Made by a program: the position numbers and the translations under genes. From contig JANQLP010000093.1 in assembly GCA_028280515.1 (NCBI GenBank), positions 1 to 64,000 on the forward strand: a stretch of 64,000 nt of DNA, in the 5' to 3' direction. Under the pieces are notes generated by a model that saw nothing but the letters and a program-made list of their open reading frames with translations, was not told where the DNA came from and did not search any database. Source of the stretch: Hyphomicrobiales bacterium. GTDB lineage: Bacteria; Pseudomonadota; Alphaproteobacteria; Rhizobiales; Methyloligellaceae. This document shows, one piece after another, positions 17,384 to 26,341 of this stretch (positions are counted from its first letter, which is position 1; every line of letters starts with the position of its first letter).

Positions 17384-18031
17384 ATGGTCTCTCCATACGC
17401 TGAAGGCCACGCCGTTCGGCGCCTCCTTCTCGCCCTCACCTTCGCGCTCGGCGCGCCGCTCACGCCTGCATTTGCCCGGCTGGCGCCCGTGAATTCCGAC
17501 GGCGCCGGCTGGCAAAGCCTGTTCACGGACACCGGCTGGGGCCCGCTGGTCGCCGTCGGCATCGTCATTTTCATCGTCGTCGGCGGGCTTTTGTTGCGCC
17601 GCATACTGCCGAGCATTTCCGAAGTCGCACAGGACCGCGAAGGCTTCTGGGAGACGATGCCCGCAGACGCCGACGGCTACAAAGGCGTCCTTTTCGACGA
17701 CGAGATTCTTGGTGGGAGGTGGTTCGCCTTTGGACCATTTTTCGCCCAGCGCATACGTGTCGAACTCAGGAACGGCGATCCCGCGAAGTCCGAAGAGCTG
17801 TTTCACAACAAGGAACAGCCCAACACGGTGAAGCCGAAGCTGAGGGAGGAGGCCCTTGCCCTTTGGATCAGGACCGCCGAGACGCGGAAACTGCCGGCCG
17901 TATACACGACGCAAAGCCGCATCTTCGTGCTTCCGGCAGGCTACTACGCCGAAGCCCTGCAGGACCCGAAGGCGTTCCTGAAGAAACTCAAACCCTACGC
18001 CTTCAAGGGGAAACCCCTGCCGGAAATCTAA
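17384..18031 (+). CDS. Membrane-anchored protein of an unknown family (paralogue of the gene at 20531)
   Basis: A 215-residue protein. Residues 1-33 look like a signal sequence (LLLALTFALGAPLTPAFA) and a second helix at about 54-70 (LVAVGIVIFIVVGGLLL) would anchor it. The C-terminal domain of about 140 residues starts REGFWETMPADADGYKGV and contains WIRTAETRKLPAVYTTQ, FVLPAGYYAE and a C-terminal KGKPLPEI. The gene at 20531-21133 has the same architecture with WIETAQKHQVPAVY, LHVLSALHIRE and KGNPLSRP in the same order, so the two are paralogues. I do not recognise the family. It is divergent from the TPP riboswitch. Confidence 0.75.
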   Translation: MVSPYAEGHAVRRLLLALTFALGAPLTPAFARLAPVNSDGAGWQSLFTDTGWGPLVAVGIVIFIVVGGLLLRRILPSISEVAQDREGFWETMPADADGYKGVLFDDEILGGRWFAFGPFFAQRIRVELRNGDPAKSEELFHNKEQPNTVKPKLREEALALWIRTAETRKLPAVYTTQSRIFVLPAGYYAEALQDPKAFLKKLKPYAFKGKPLPEI

Positions 18032-18063
18032 AGCGTGCTAGGGAGTTACGGATTCACAAAAAT

Positions 18064-18199
18064 CGTCATCCCGGACAAGGAGCAGCCCCGGCGGCTGATA
18101 TGGCAACACGTGTTGTCTGCTCCGCGATCCGGGATCCAGAGCTAAGCGGCATTGCGTGTGGCATGTCCGCTCTGGATTCCGGCTTTCGCCGGAATGACG
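18064..18199. repeat. CGTCAT...ATGACG intergenic repeat, copy 1
   Basis: A 136-base element begins CGTCATCCCGGAC and ends CTTTCGCCGGAATGACG, forming terminal inverted repeats. It contains GCTCCGCGATCCGGGATCC and CTGGATTCCGGC, both shared with copy 2 at 20277. It lies 32 bases after the paralogue at 17384. The gap 18032-18279 holds no gene. Confidence 0.85.
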
Positions 18200-18279
18200 A
18201 TTGGGTTCGATATCTACAATTGCTCCGAACGACAGACCCTGGCGCCGACGCTGGAACACCTAGTGCGTGACAGTGGAAC

Positions 18280-19008
18280 CTAACTTTCCTCGCGTTCCAC
18301 CGCCGCCGCCATCTCACCGAGCGTGGTGAAGTAGAAGTCCGGTTCGGGCCATTTCTCCGGGAGCCTGGTCGCACCCGCGCTTCCGCCATCGCGCAGGTGC
18401 TGGCGGTCGATCCAGCAGCGTGCCAGGCTGATGCGGCTCGCCGGCACGTGATCATGATGCAGGCTCTGGGCGGTGTGCAGGATATCGCCGTGGGCGAAGC
18501 CGAAATCTTGCTTCAGATGTTCCAGCAGATAGTCGAAGTTGCGCGGGTCCGGTTTGTAGGAGCCGATGTCCTGCGCCGTGTAGACCGCGTCGAACGTCAC
18601 ACCGAGGCGCGCGTTGGATCCGGCGAAGCTCTGATTGTCAACGTTCGACAGGACCACCAGTTTGTAGTGCTTCTGGAGCGCTGCGAGAGCGTTCGCCGAA
18701 TCCGGGAACGCCGGCCAGTCCGGTACGGAAGCACCGAACGCTTCGTGCGCCGTGTCATCGAGCTCAATCGCCCAAGACCTCGCGAGGCGGCGGTGCACCG
18801 CGGTCAGAAGATCGCGGTACAGCATGCCGGGCGTTTCTCCCTGCTGCACGCCTTCCTGTTCGGCGTAGTCGGCAAGGGCGTCCTCGCGGGATTTGCCCGC
18901 GGCGGCGGCGAGAGGCTCCAGCGCCTGCCAGATGCCGGCCTCCCAGTCGATCAGAGTGCCATAGCAATCAAACGTCAAAACCTTGAATTCATTCAGCTTC
19001 ATGGGCAT
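18280..19008 (-). CDS. HAD-family haloacid dehalogenase type II-like hydrolase
   Basis: A 242-residue cytosolic HAD protein. Motif I is LTFDCYGTLIDWE with the nucleophile Asp near residue 14. Motif II is VVLSNVDNQSF near residue 118 and motif III is SYKPDPRNFDYLL. The family-typical late HGDILHTAQSLHHDH is also present. These features match L-2-haloacid dehalogenase and its phosphatase-like relatives; substrate cannot be decided. The protein ends with EREES. It is convergent with the repeat and paralogue upstream and divergent from the zinc alcohol dehydrogenase, with 109 bases between starts. Confidence 0.88.
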   Translation of the reverse strand: MPMKLNEFKVLTFDCYGTLIDWEAGIWQALEPLAAAAGKSREDALADYAEQEGVQQGETPGMLYRDLLTAVHRRLARSWAIELDDTAHEAFGASVPDWPAFPDSANALAALQKHYKLVVLSNVDNQSFAGSNARLGVTFDAVYTAQDIGSYKPDPRNFDYLLEHLKQDFGFAHGDILHTAQSLHHDHVPASRISLARCWIDRQHLRDGGSAGATRLPEKWPEPDFYFTTLGEMAAAVEREES

Positions 19009-19117
19009 TCCTTCGCATCTCGAACAGCGCGTTCACAAAAGCTTCTTGCAGTCGGCGGGCCGGCTTGGCACCTATAGCACCGCAAACGAGTAAAGGAACG
19101 CGTGAAGGACGAGGATC

Positions 19118-20242
19118 ATGAAAATCAAGGCAGCCGTGTTGCACGAGATGGGAGCCGACCTGCCCTATGCCAGATCGCGACCCGTCAGGATCGAGGAGCT
19201 GGATCTCGACCCGCCGGAACAGGATGAGGTCCTGGTGCGCGTCACCGCGGCGGGGCTGTGCCATTCGGATCTGTCGATTCTGAAAGGCGTACGGCCCCGG
19301 CCCCTGCCCATGGCGCTCGGCCACGAAGGGGCCGGGATTGTCGAGGACGTCGGTCCGGGCGTCGATGACCTCAAGCCCGGCGATCACGTTGTCTTCGTGT
19401 TCATGCCGGCCTGCGGCTCATGCGGTCCGTGTTCGGAAGGCCGGCCCGCCATCTGCGATCCGGGTTTGGCGGCGAACGTGGCGGGCACGCTGCTCGGCGG
19501 TGGCCGGCGGTTACGCCTCAACGGCGAGTATATCCATCATCAGGTCGGGGTTTCCTGCTTCGCCGAGGCCGCCGTTGTCTCGAGGCGGTCCTTGGTCAAG
19601 GTCGACCCGGACCTGCCGCTGGACGAGGCGGCGCTGTTTAGCTGCGCTGTCATCACCGGTGTCGGCAGCGTCGTCAACGCCGCCAAGGTGCCGGCCGGGA
19701 GCTCCGTCGCTGTCGTCGGGCTCGGCGGTACTGGCCTTGCCGCCCTGCTCGGCGCCCGGGCCGTCGGCGCCACGCACATCGTGGGCATCGACACGCTGCC
19801 GGACAAGCTCGAGCTCGGGAAGAAGCTCGGCGCCGACCATGTGTTCGACGCCAGCGCCGACGACATCGTCGAACAGGTGAAGGAAGCAACCGGCGGCGGT
19901 GCCGACTACGCGTTCGAGTGCGTCGGCAAGGTCGAGGCCATGGAGCTGGCTTATGCCGTCACCGCGCGCGGCGGCACCACGGTCACCAGCGGCCTGTCGC
20001 ATCCCGACCACAAGATCCAGATTTCACACGTCAACATGGTGGTCGAGGAACGCACCATGATCGGCTCGTATCTGGGAAGCTGCGTGCCGGACCGCGACAT
20101 TCCCCATTACATCGACATGTACCAGTCCGGGCGGCTCCCCGTGGACGCGCTGATCAGCTCGCACATCGATCTGGAAAACATCAACGAAGGCTTCGACGCG
20201 CTCAGCGAAGGCCACGTGGTGCGCCAGATCATCACATTCTAA
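19118..20242 (+). CDS. Zinc-dependent alcohol dehydrogenase (MDR, class III-like)
   Basis: A 374-residue medium-chain dehydrogenase. Catalytic zinc ligands are in GLCHSDLS near residue 48 and in GHEGAGIVEDVG. The structural zinc loop is CGSCGPCSEGRPAIC near residue 98. The NAD site is VAVVGLGGTGLAALLG near residue 195. The C-terminal GSYLGSCVPDRDIPHYIDMY matches the class of aryl- or benzyl-alcohol-type and S-(hydroxymethyl)-like dehydrogenases. AGGAC before the ATG supports this start. It stands alone between two repeats; the alcohol or aldehyde used is unknown. Confidence 0.92.
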   Translation: MKIKAAVLHEMGADLPYARSRPVRIEELDLDPPEQDEVLVRVTAAGLCHSDLSILKGVRPRPLPMALGHEGAGIVEDVGPGVDDLKPGDHVVFVFMPACGSCGPCSEGRPAICDPGLAANVAGTLLGGGRRLRLNGEYIHHQVGVSCFAEAAVVSRRSLVKVDPDLPLDEAALFSCAVITGVGSVVNAAKVPAGSSVAVVGLGGTGLAALLGARAVGATHIVGIDTLPDKLELGKKLGADHVFDASADDIVEQVKEATGGGADYAFECVGKVEAMELAYAVTARGGTTVTSGLSHPDHKIQISHVNMVVEERTMIGSYLGSCVPDRDIPHYIDMYQSGRLPVDALISSHIDLENINEGFDALSEGHVVRQIITF

Positions 20243-20276
20243 TTGCCTCCGCCGAGCGCCATCCTGGACAAGAAGT

Positions 20277-20392
20277 CGTCACGGCGGGTCGATAGGCGGC
20301 GCGCGTTACCCTGCTCCGTGATCCGGGATCCAGCCAAGAGCCAGCCTGAGATCGCTTGCCAAAACTGGATTCCGGCTTTCGCCGGAATGACG
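20277..20392. repeat. CGTCAC...ATGACG intergenic repeat, copy 2
   Basis: A 116-base element from CGTCACGGCGGG to GCTTTCGCCGGAATGACG. It shares GCTCCGTGATCCGGGATCCAG and CTGGATTCCGGCTTTCGCC with copy 1. It lies 139 bases upstream of the second paralogue; the rest of 20243-20530 shows no gene. Confidence 0.8.
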
Positions 20393-20530
20393 AACACAAC
20401 GGGGCAATGTCGTGCGGCAGTTCATTGCGTTTTGAGGGGCTTGGACGTATGTCATCAAGCGACGGTCTGATGACTTCTAAGTAGTATTCGCGATAATATT
20501 GACCGTACGTTTCTCGAATCAATTTCGCCA

Positions 20531-21133
20531 ATGCACAATCACCGTCTTATCGCGTATTTCGCTTTCATCGTTGTTGCCATATTTGCGATTTGCTTGGCAG
20601 CCTATTCCGGGTCCGGCGGCTCATCCATTTGGATCGAGATCGCTGCTGGCGCTCTGCTCGTCGTACTGCTGGTTTTCGGCGTCGTCACGTACAACGAATT
20701 GCCATTGTTGGGGGATATCGCGCGCAACGACGCTCGGTTCTGGCGCTCGATGACCTCAACAACACAAGGTGTCATGGGTGTTGTCTATAGCGAAAAAAAC
20801 CTCGGGCCCTGGATTGGGTCGGTCAGTCGGTTCAGTGTCCGCCGACTTATCGTGACCTTAAAATATACGACGCCCAAGAGAGATCAGATCCTATTCAGGG
20901 CAACTGAAAACCCAAACACGGAAAGCCCCGATGACACGCATCGCGCGTTTTCGATATGGATAGAAACGGCGCAAAAACACCAAGTGCCCGCAGTCTACCG
21001 AGCCGGCAACGAGCTCCACGTCCTGTCCGCGCTGCATATACGCGAAATGAACGCCGACCCGATCACTTTCCTTGCAAAGCTCCGGGACCATATTCAAAAG
21101 GGCAACCCGTTGTCTCGACCAAACGAACCATGA
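20531..21133 (+). CDS. Membrane-anchored protein of an unknown family (paralogue of the gene at 17384)
   Basis: A 200-residue protein with two hydrophobic segments at about 6-25 (LIAYFAFIVVAIFAICLAAY) and 33-53 (WIEIAAGALLVVLLVFGVVT), then a cytosolic or periplasmic domain of about 145 residues. The domain starts NDARFWRSMTS, and holds VRRLIVTLKYTTP, WIETAQKHQVPAVYRAGNE and FLAKLRDHIQKGNPLS. The matching motif order with the protein at 17384 shows a duplicated family. Base composition is visibly lower in GC than most neighbours, which may indicate transfer. No function can be assigned. The following gap 21134-21278 has no gene. Confidence 0.72.
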   Translation: MHNHRLIAYFAFIVVAIFAICLAAYSGSGGSSIWIEIAAGALLVVLLVFGVVTYNELPLLGDIARNDARFWRSMTSTTQGVMGVVYSEKNLGPWIGSVSRFSVRRLIVTLKYTTPKRDQILFRATENPNTESPDDTHRAFSIWIETAQKHQVPAVYRAGNELHVLSALHIREMNADPITFLAKLRDHIQKGNPLSRPNEP

Positions 21134-21278
21134 GGTTCCTCCTTAGACGCGCTCGACGGCTCTGGCCCAAAAAAAGCTGCACCGCTTGCCGGGTCACATC
21201 GCCTGCTGGTTCGCATAGAGCGGATATCTCGGCGACGAGGGCGCAGTGGCCGAGGCCTCCAGCTGACAACACGCCGGA

Positions 21279-22133
21279 CTATGGCTGTTTGGCCAGGTCC
21301 GTGTGCGCAGGCTTGCCCTGAACGCCCTTGTAGAGCACGCCCTGCCGCAGCGCCATGATGCGCTTGTGCTCGGCGAGCGCCGCCTCGTCCATATCCGCCT
21401 CGGGCGGCGTTTCGTGCACGAAATAGCCGTATCGGTCCTCACCGCGCACCAGCCAGGCACTGTCCTTGTCGGCTTCCTTCTGCTTCACATGCGGTGCGAT
21501 GTAGCGAACCGCGACACCGATGCGGCGGTCGTCCGACCGGTTCGGTGCGGACCCGTGCACGAGGCGCACGTGATGAAGCGAGATCTCGCCAGGCTGCAGC
21601 GGCATGAAGACCGCCTCGTCCTCGTTGACGTCCACCGCGATCTCCTGTCCGCGCGTCAGCAGGTTGTCCTTGTCGAGCGTGTCGTTGTGCGCCTGCAGCT
21701 CCATAGCATGCGTTCCGGGCACCACCTTCATGCAGCCGGATTCCTCGGTTGCCGGAGACAGGGCGACCCATGCGGTCACCACGTCCGGCTGCGACAGGCC
21801 CCAATAGGTGCCGTCCTGATGCATGGATACATATCCGGGGTCATGAGCGTCCTTGATGAAAAGCGACTGCCCCCAGCAGAGAATGTCGGGACCGAGCACG
21901 TCTTCGACCGCGTCGAGGATTTTCGGATGCTGCACGAGATCCCGCGCCCAGGTCTGAAGCAGGTACAGCTTCTGCCCCTTCGACAGCTCATACCACCCGT
22001 CATTTTCTGCCTCATACGCCTCGAATCTGCGCCGGAATTCCGCCGCCTCCCCGGATGACATGACCCGGACCGGGCAGGCATATCCATCGGTTTCATAGCC
22101 CCGGACCTGGGCGTCGGTCAGGATTCTGGGCAT
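21279..22133 (-). CDS. Phytanoyl-CoA dioxygenase family protein
   Basis: A 284-residue Fe(II)/2-oxoglutarate dioxygenase of the PhyH family. The first facial-triad part is VSMHQDGTYWGL (HxD) near residue 104. The distal His is in LHHVRLVHGSAPNRS, with the 2-oxoglutarate-binding Arg just after (RRIGVAVRYI). The protein starts MPRILTDAQVRGYETDGY, a typical PhyH opening. GAGAGGAGCG immediately before the ATG at 22133 supports it over a longer frame. Bacterial relatives hydroxylate diverse small molecules and osmolytes such as ectoine. No partner genes are adjacent. Confidence 0.9.
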   Translation of the reverse strand: MPRILTDAQVRGYETDGYACPVRVMSSGEAAEFRRRFEAYEAENDGWYELSKGQKLYLLQTWARDLVQHPKILDAVEDVLGPDILCWGQSLFIKDAHDPGYVSMHQDGTYWGLSQPDVVTAWVALSPATEESGCMKVVPGTHAMELQAHNDTLDKDNLLTRGQEIAVDVNEDEAVFMPLQPGEISLHHVRLVHGSAPNRSDDRRIGVAVRYIAPHVKQKEADKDSAWLVRGEDRYGYFVHETPPEADMDEAALAEHKRIMALRQGVLYKGVQGKPAHTDLAKQP

Positions 22134-22394
22134 TTCGCTCCTCTCCATTGCTTTCTTGCTTGTATTGCGCGGGAGTCTAGCAGGCGGCGGGCGCAGGGCA
22201 ATCGCCAAGCCTTTCACGCCGCAGAACGGTTGAAAAGACGTGACACGCCACGCGACACATCCGTTAAGCGTCTGTTTTCAAATATCTATTTTCACAACCT
22301 GAACCTTTTTTGGCGCCGACGCGACCAATCCACAGTGGCTTCGGTCCGCACACCGCAAGCCACAGAAGTTGAGCCAAAAAAGGGAATTTCACCC

Positions 22395-25300
22395 ATGACA
22401 AACCATGTGAGACCACCGATCAGGGAACCTGATCGTACATTTCTGGTCCTCGCCATCGACAGATGTCGGGGGTCATGTTTCGAGAAAATCGCTGAATTCG
22501 GCCAAAACGAACCGGCCTCCCGGGCGTTTCTGGCGGCTTTTGCCGTGTTCCTGACCGTACTGTTTACCATCATGACGCCGTTCTCGGCCGCCCGCGCTCA
22601 GGACGGCATCATGTCCAACGGCGATCTCGCGGTCACCGGCTTTTCCGGGACCAGGGATCTCGGCGGACAGACGTTCATCGATACCGATGGCGTGTCGCTG
22701 AGAGTTCTCAGCACGGCCGGAAAAGGAAGCGCTTCCGCGCAGGTCATCAATGCACCGACGAAGTTCCAGGCGCATGCACGGGACATCGGGCAGGTGTTCG
22801 GCGTGGCGCTCGACAACGCGCCGAACCCGAACATCTACGCCACGTCGACGAGCGTCCTTGGCCTGCAGATCGTGACACCCGACAGCGATGCCGACGGCGT
22901 CCCGGAGCGGGTCAACACCGGTCAGGCCGGCGCCACGTTCATGGACGGCCAGTTCGGTACCGCCCTTGGCGGCGGACCGGGCACCGTCTGGCGCATTGAC
23001 GGCACCACCGGACAGGTTTCGGTGTTTGCCGATATCGCCTTTGGCGGCGTCGCCAACAGCGGCCCCGGCCTCGGCAATATCGCGTTCGATCCGGCCCACT
23101 ATCAGTTCTATGTGTCCGACCTGGACACGGGCATGATCCACCGCCTCGACCTGTCGGGCAACGAACTCGGCACGTTTGACCACGGTCTCGAAGGCCGTGG
23201 CGTTGCGGGTCTGCCCGCCGTTCCGATGAACGCAGCCAACCGCATGGACATCACCAGCGCCGCATTCGATGCCACCAATCCCGACACCTGGGGTCTGGCG
23301 GACGAGCAGCGCCGCGTCTGGGGCCTCGCCTATCACAAGGGCCGGCTCTATTACGCGGTCGCCGGCGGTTCGCAGATCTGGTCCGTCGGCATCGTCACGG
23401 ACGGCAGCTTCGCCGCCGATGCCCGGATCGAAGTCCAGTCCGTGCCGGGCGGGAACCCGGTTTCCGATATTCTGTTCACGCCGCAGGGCCGTATGGTCCT
23501 CGCGCAGCGTGGCGGCATTCTCGGAGCCCACGACTACTCCGCTTACCACCAGGCGGGGCAGAACCGTGTCCTGCGCTATCGGCGTGATCTCGCCGGTAAC
23601 TGGATTCAGGAACCGGACGAGTATGCGATCGGCTTCCCGGTCGATCACCGGAACGCCTCCGGTGGCGTCGGCCTCGCGTGTGACGGCACCGTGTGGAGCA
23701 CGGGCGATGGCCTGCGCAACGATCCGGCTCTGGCCGCCCAGCTTTCCGCGGGCGGACCTTTGGTCGTTCATGGCCTTCAGGGCAACAACGGGTCGCTCGT
23801 GAGGCCGCTCAACGTGCCGCCATGGTCGAGCTGGTTCATCGACTACAAAGAACAACCGGCGGCCGAGACCGATACCGGCCACGTCGGTGACGTCGAGGTC
23901 TACCGCAACTGTCCCGGCGGACGTGCCGAAAGCTTCCCCGGCTGGTATCCGATCCCGGAATGGTATCCGCCTGAGGGCTGGATTCCGCCTGTGTGGTGGC
24001 CGCGCACGCCTGATCTGGAACTGGAGAAAATCGCCAACCAGTGCGTCGCCGATCCGGCCGCGCCCGGTTCGCTGCTGTGCGATTACACGATTGTCGTCTC
24101 CAACGTTGGCGCCGCCGACTTCGTCGGACACCTCAACGTGACGGACAATCCTCCGGCCACGGCAGTCTTTGTCCCGCCGGCCGGCGGGTCGATCCCGTGG
24201 ACCTGCGCGCAGCCCGGTGGTGCCGGAACGCCCATCGACTGCCAGTCCGACAATGTCGAGACGCTGCATCCCGGCGAAGCCGAAACCCTGGATATCACCA
24301 TCCAGGTGACGCCCGCGGCAGCCGATACGTACATCGAGAACTGCGCCATTCTGGACGAGGATCATCATGGTGATGACCCCAACCATCATGGCAACAACGA
24401 AGACTGCGACCAGGCGGAACTGCCGCGTCCGGACCTCGAGACCCGGAAGCACTTCTGGCACTGCCAGCCGGAAGGCGCGAACCAGCGCTGCTACTTCATC
24501 CTCGAGTTCGAGAATGTCGGTGGCGCGCCCTACACCGGTGCCCTGCATTTCGTTGAGAACATCCCGGCCGGGACGATCTTCGGCGCGATCCACTTCTCAA
24601 CGACGCCTGGTTGGGCCTGTGTCGGTGGACCTCCGGTCGAGTGCACGCTGCCGGATCCTCCCGGCGTCACCATGAATCCCGGTGATGTCGAGGCGGTTCT
24701 GATCAGCATCATCGTGCCGGCAGCCGTCCATGGCGATCTGGAGAACTGTGTCGAGCTTGGACACCCCACGCACGCGGATGATCCCGAAGCGCCGGGCGTG
24801 AACAAGGCCTGCGCACCGTTCACCATCATTCCGCCGTTCGTGCCGCAGTGCCCGGCCGGCTGGCAGGAAGTCCCGCCGGCAGGCGCCCCTGCAGGCTGGC
24901 AGGTGATCGCATTGCATGGGTTCTATCCCGACGGTACAGGCTGGGCACTGACGTGCATGCGACCGCAGCCGAAGGAAGAGCTTCCGGTCGCGACGCCTGA
25001 TCCGCAGCCCAAGCCGCCGTCCTGTAAGGTTGGTGAACACACGTTCAACCTGCCGCATCAGGTGCCGCAGGGCTGGTCCAAGCGGAAGGTCACGAACGGT
25101 GTGATCACCATCTGGTGCGCCACGCCACCGATCGTGCAGCCGCAACCGCAGCCGAAGTGCAAGCCCGGCGAGACCAAATTCATCAGCCAGCAGCAGGTTC
25201 CGAAGGGCTGGAAGGTGCGGACGGTCTTCGCAGGCAACAAGATCTTCTATTGTGCACGGCCGGGTGTCATCGTTCCGATGCCCAAGTGCCGGCCGCATGA

Positions 25301-26270
25301 GAAGAAGTTCCTGAAGCCGCAGCACGTGCCGCAAGGCTGGACCAAGCGGAAGGTCACGAATGGCGTGTTCACCATCTGGTGCGCCCGGCCCGGACTGACG
25401 CAGCCGCTGCCGAAGTGCCGTCCCGGCGAGAAGAAGTTCGCCAGCGGCAACCAGGTGCCCAAGGGCTGGACCAAGCGGAAAGTCACCAACGGCCAGGTCA
25501 CCATCTGGTGTGCACGGCCCGGACTGACGCAGCCGCTGCCGAAGTGCCGTCCCGGCGAGAAGAAATTCGCCAGCAGCAACCAGGTGCCCAAGGGCTGGAC
25601 CAAGCGGAAAGTCACCAACGGTCAGGTCACCATCTGGTGCGCCCGTCCCGGACTGACCACTCCGCTGCCGAAGTGCCGTCCCGGCGAGAAGAAGTTCGCC
25701 AGCGGCAACCAGGTGCCGAGAGGCTGGAACAAGCGGAAGGTCACCAACGGTCAGGTCACCATCTGGTGTGCACGGCCTGGGCAGATCGCTCCGTCGACAC
25801 CGACGGTTCCGCCGAAGCCGGTCATTCCGCCCAAGCCGAGGTGCGTCGGTGGCAAGGTGATCATGCTGAAGTCCATGCCGCCGAAGTGGAGGTGCATCTG
25901 CCCGCCGCGTACGAACAACGTGAACGGCATCTGCAAACGGCCGCAGGTGAAGACGCCGCCCAAACGGGTGATCCCGAAGCCCCAGATCGTTCCGCCCAAG
26001 CGCGTGACGCCGAGGCCTCAGGTGGTTCCCCCGAAACGGGTGGTTCCGCCGAAGCGGGTCGTTCCGCCGAAGCGGGTCGTTCCACCGAAGCGCGTAACGC
26101 CGAGGCCGCAGGTGAACCCGAAGCTGAAGGTTGTCCCGATGCAGAAGGTGAAGCCGAAGCCCAAGGCGAAGCCGACCACGCAGGTCGCACCGCAGCGCCT
26201 CAAGCTGAAGAAGCGGACCAATCCGTCCCTCAGCCAGCAGCAGTCCGGCAAACGGCACGTCGTCCGCTAG
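22395..26270 (+). CDS. Large secreted multi-domain repeat protein (DUF11 domains, Cys repeats, basic Pro-rich tail)
   Basis: A 1291-residue exported protein. A long N-terminal region leads to a hydrophobic helix (AFLAAFAVFLTVLF) and the cleavage motif SAARA-QD after residue 68. Residues 70-530 look like a beta-propeller-like or lectin-like surface domain (repeated GGxPGTVWRIDG, FVLxGxxxLAYH). Two DUF11-type domains follow at about 539-670 and 677-813. Six tandem 43-residue Cys repeats occupy 877-1130, then a CVGGKVIML...CICPP...NGIC module and a Pro/Lys/Arg/Val tail (PPKRVVPPKRV) to the end. The start at 22395 is preferred; the frame opens at a TTG 165 bases earlier. A strong terminator follows. 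A cell-surface adhesin or envelope-binding role is inferred. Confidence 0.8.
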   Translation: MTNHVRPPIREPDRTFLVLAIDRCRGSCFEKIAEFGQNEPASRAFLAAFAVFLTVLFTIMTPFSAARAQDGIMSNGDLAVTGFSGTRDLGGQTFIDTDGVSLRVLSTAGKGSASAQVINAPTKFQAHARDIGQVFGVALDNAPNPNIYATSTSVLGLQIVTPDSDADGVPERVNTGQAGATFMDGQFGTALGGGPGTVWRIDGTTGQVSVFADIAFGGVANSGPGLGNIAFDPAHYQFYVSDLDTGMIHRLDLSGNELGTFDHGLEGRGVAGLPAVPMNAANRMDITSAAFDATNPDTWGLADEQRRVWGLAYHKGRLYYAVAGGSQIWSVGIVTDGSFAADARIEVQSVPGGNPVSDILFTPQGRMVLAQRGGILGAHDYSAYHQAGQNRVLRYRRDLAGNWIQEPDEYAIGFPVDHRNASGGVGLACDGTVWSTGDGLRNDPALAAQLSAGGPLVVHGLQGNNGSLVRPLNVPPWSSWFIDYKEQPAAETDTGHVGDVEVYRNCPGGRAESFPGWYPIPEWYPPEGWIPPVWWPRTPDLELEKIANQCVADPAAPGSLLCDYTIVVSNVGAADFVGHLNVTDNPPATAVFVPPAGGSIPWTCAQPGGAGTPIDCQSDNVETLHPGEAETLDITIQVTPAAADTYIENCAILDEDHHGDDPNHHGNNEDCDQAELPRPDLETRKHFWHCQPEGANQRCYFILEFENVGGAPYTGALHFVENIPAGTIFGAIHFSTTPGWACVGGPPVECTLPDPPGVTMNPGDVEAVLISIIVPAAVHGDLENCVELGHPTHADDPEAPGVNKACAPFTIIPPFVPQCPAGWQEVPPAGAPAGWQVIALHGFYPDGTGWALTCMRPQPKEELPVATPDPQPKPPSCKVGEHTFNLPHQVPQGWSKRKVTNGVITIWCATPPIVQPQPQPKCKPGETKFISQQQVPKGWKVRTVFAGNKIFYCARPGVIVPMPKCRPHEKKFLKPQHVPQGWTKRKVTNGVFTIWCARPGLTQPLPKCRPGEKKFASGNQVPKGWTKRKVTNGQVTIWCARPGLTQPLPKCRPGEKKFASSNQVPKGWTKRKVTNGQVTIWCARPGLTTPLPKCRPGEKKFASGNQVPRGWNKRKVTNGQVTIWCARPGQIAPSTPTVPPKPVIPPKPRCVGGKVIMLKSMPPKWRCICPPRTNNVNGICKRPQVKTPPKRVIPKPQIVPPKRVTPRPQVVPPKRVVPPKRVVPPKRVVPPKRVTPRPQVNPKLKVVPMQKVKPKPKAKPTTQVAPQRLKLKKRTNPSLSQQQSGKRHVVR
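25023..25785 (+). repeat. Six tandem 129-base coding repeats (43-residue Cys modules)
   Basis: Each unit starts with CK or CR, e.g. CRPGEKKFASGNQVPKGW, continues with a KRKVTNGQVTIWCARPG core and ends with PLPK, giving two cysteines per module. Units 4-6 are nearly identical at the DNA level, whereas units 1-3 have diverged, so expansion by recent duplication at the 3' side is suggested. A diverged half-unit (CPAGWQEVPP) precedes them. Confidence 0.85.
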
Positions 26271-26293
26271 TCCGGACACGGCAAGAAACGAAG

Positions 26294-26325
26294 AGCGGGC
26301 CTCCGATCGGAGGCCCGCTTTTTTT
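26294..26325 (+). terminator. Rho-independent terminator after the repeat protein
   Basis: AGCGGGCCTCCGATCGGAGGCCCGCT is an uninterrupted palindrome followed by a run of seven T. It lies 23 bases after the stop codon. Its downstream side faces the convergent membrane-protein gene, for which the complementary strand lacks a matching T-run. Confidence 0.95.
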
Positions 26326-26341
26326 GAAGCGCATTCGATTC

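Noticed and set aside
22473-24593. Long open frame (706 codons) on the minus strand opposite the secreted repeat protein
   Set aside because: It lies entirely antisense to a clear multi-domain gene, its amino-acid content is Arg/Gly/Val-rich shadow-like, and no known motif or ribosome site was seen.
25023-25785. CRISPR-like array
   Set aside because: The 129-base units are contiguous, in frame and coding, without spacers or cas genes.
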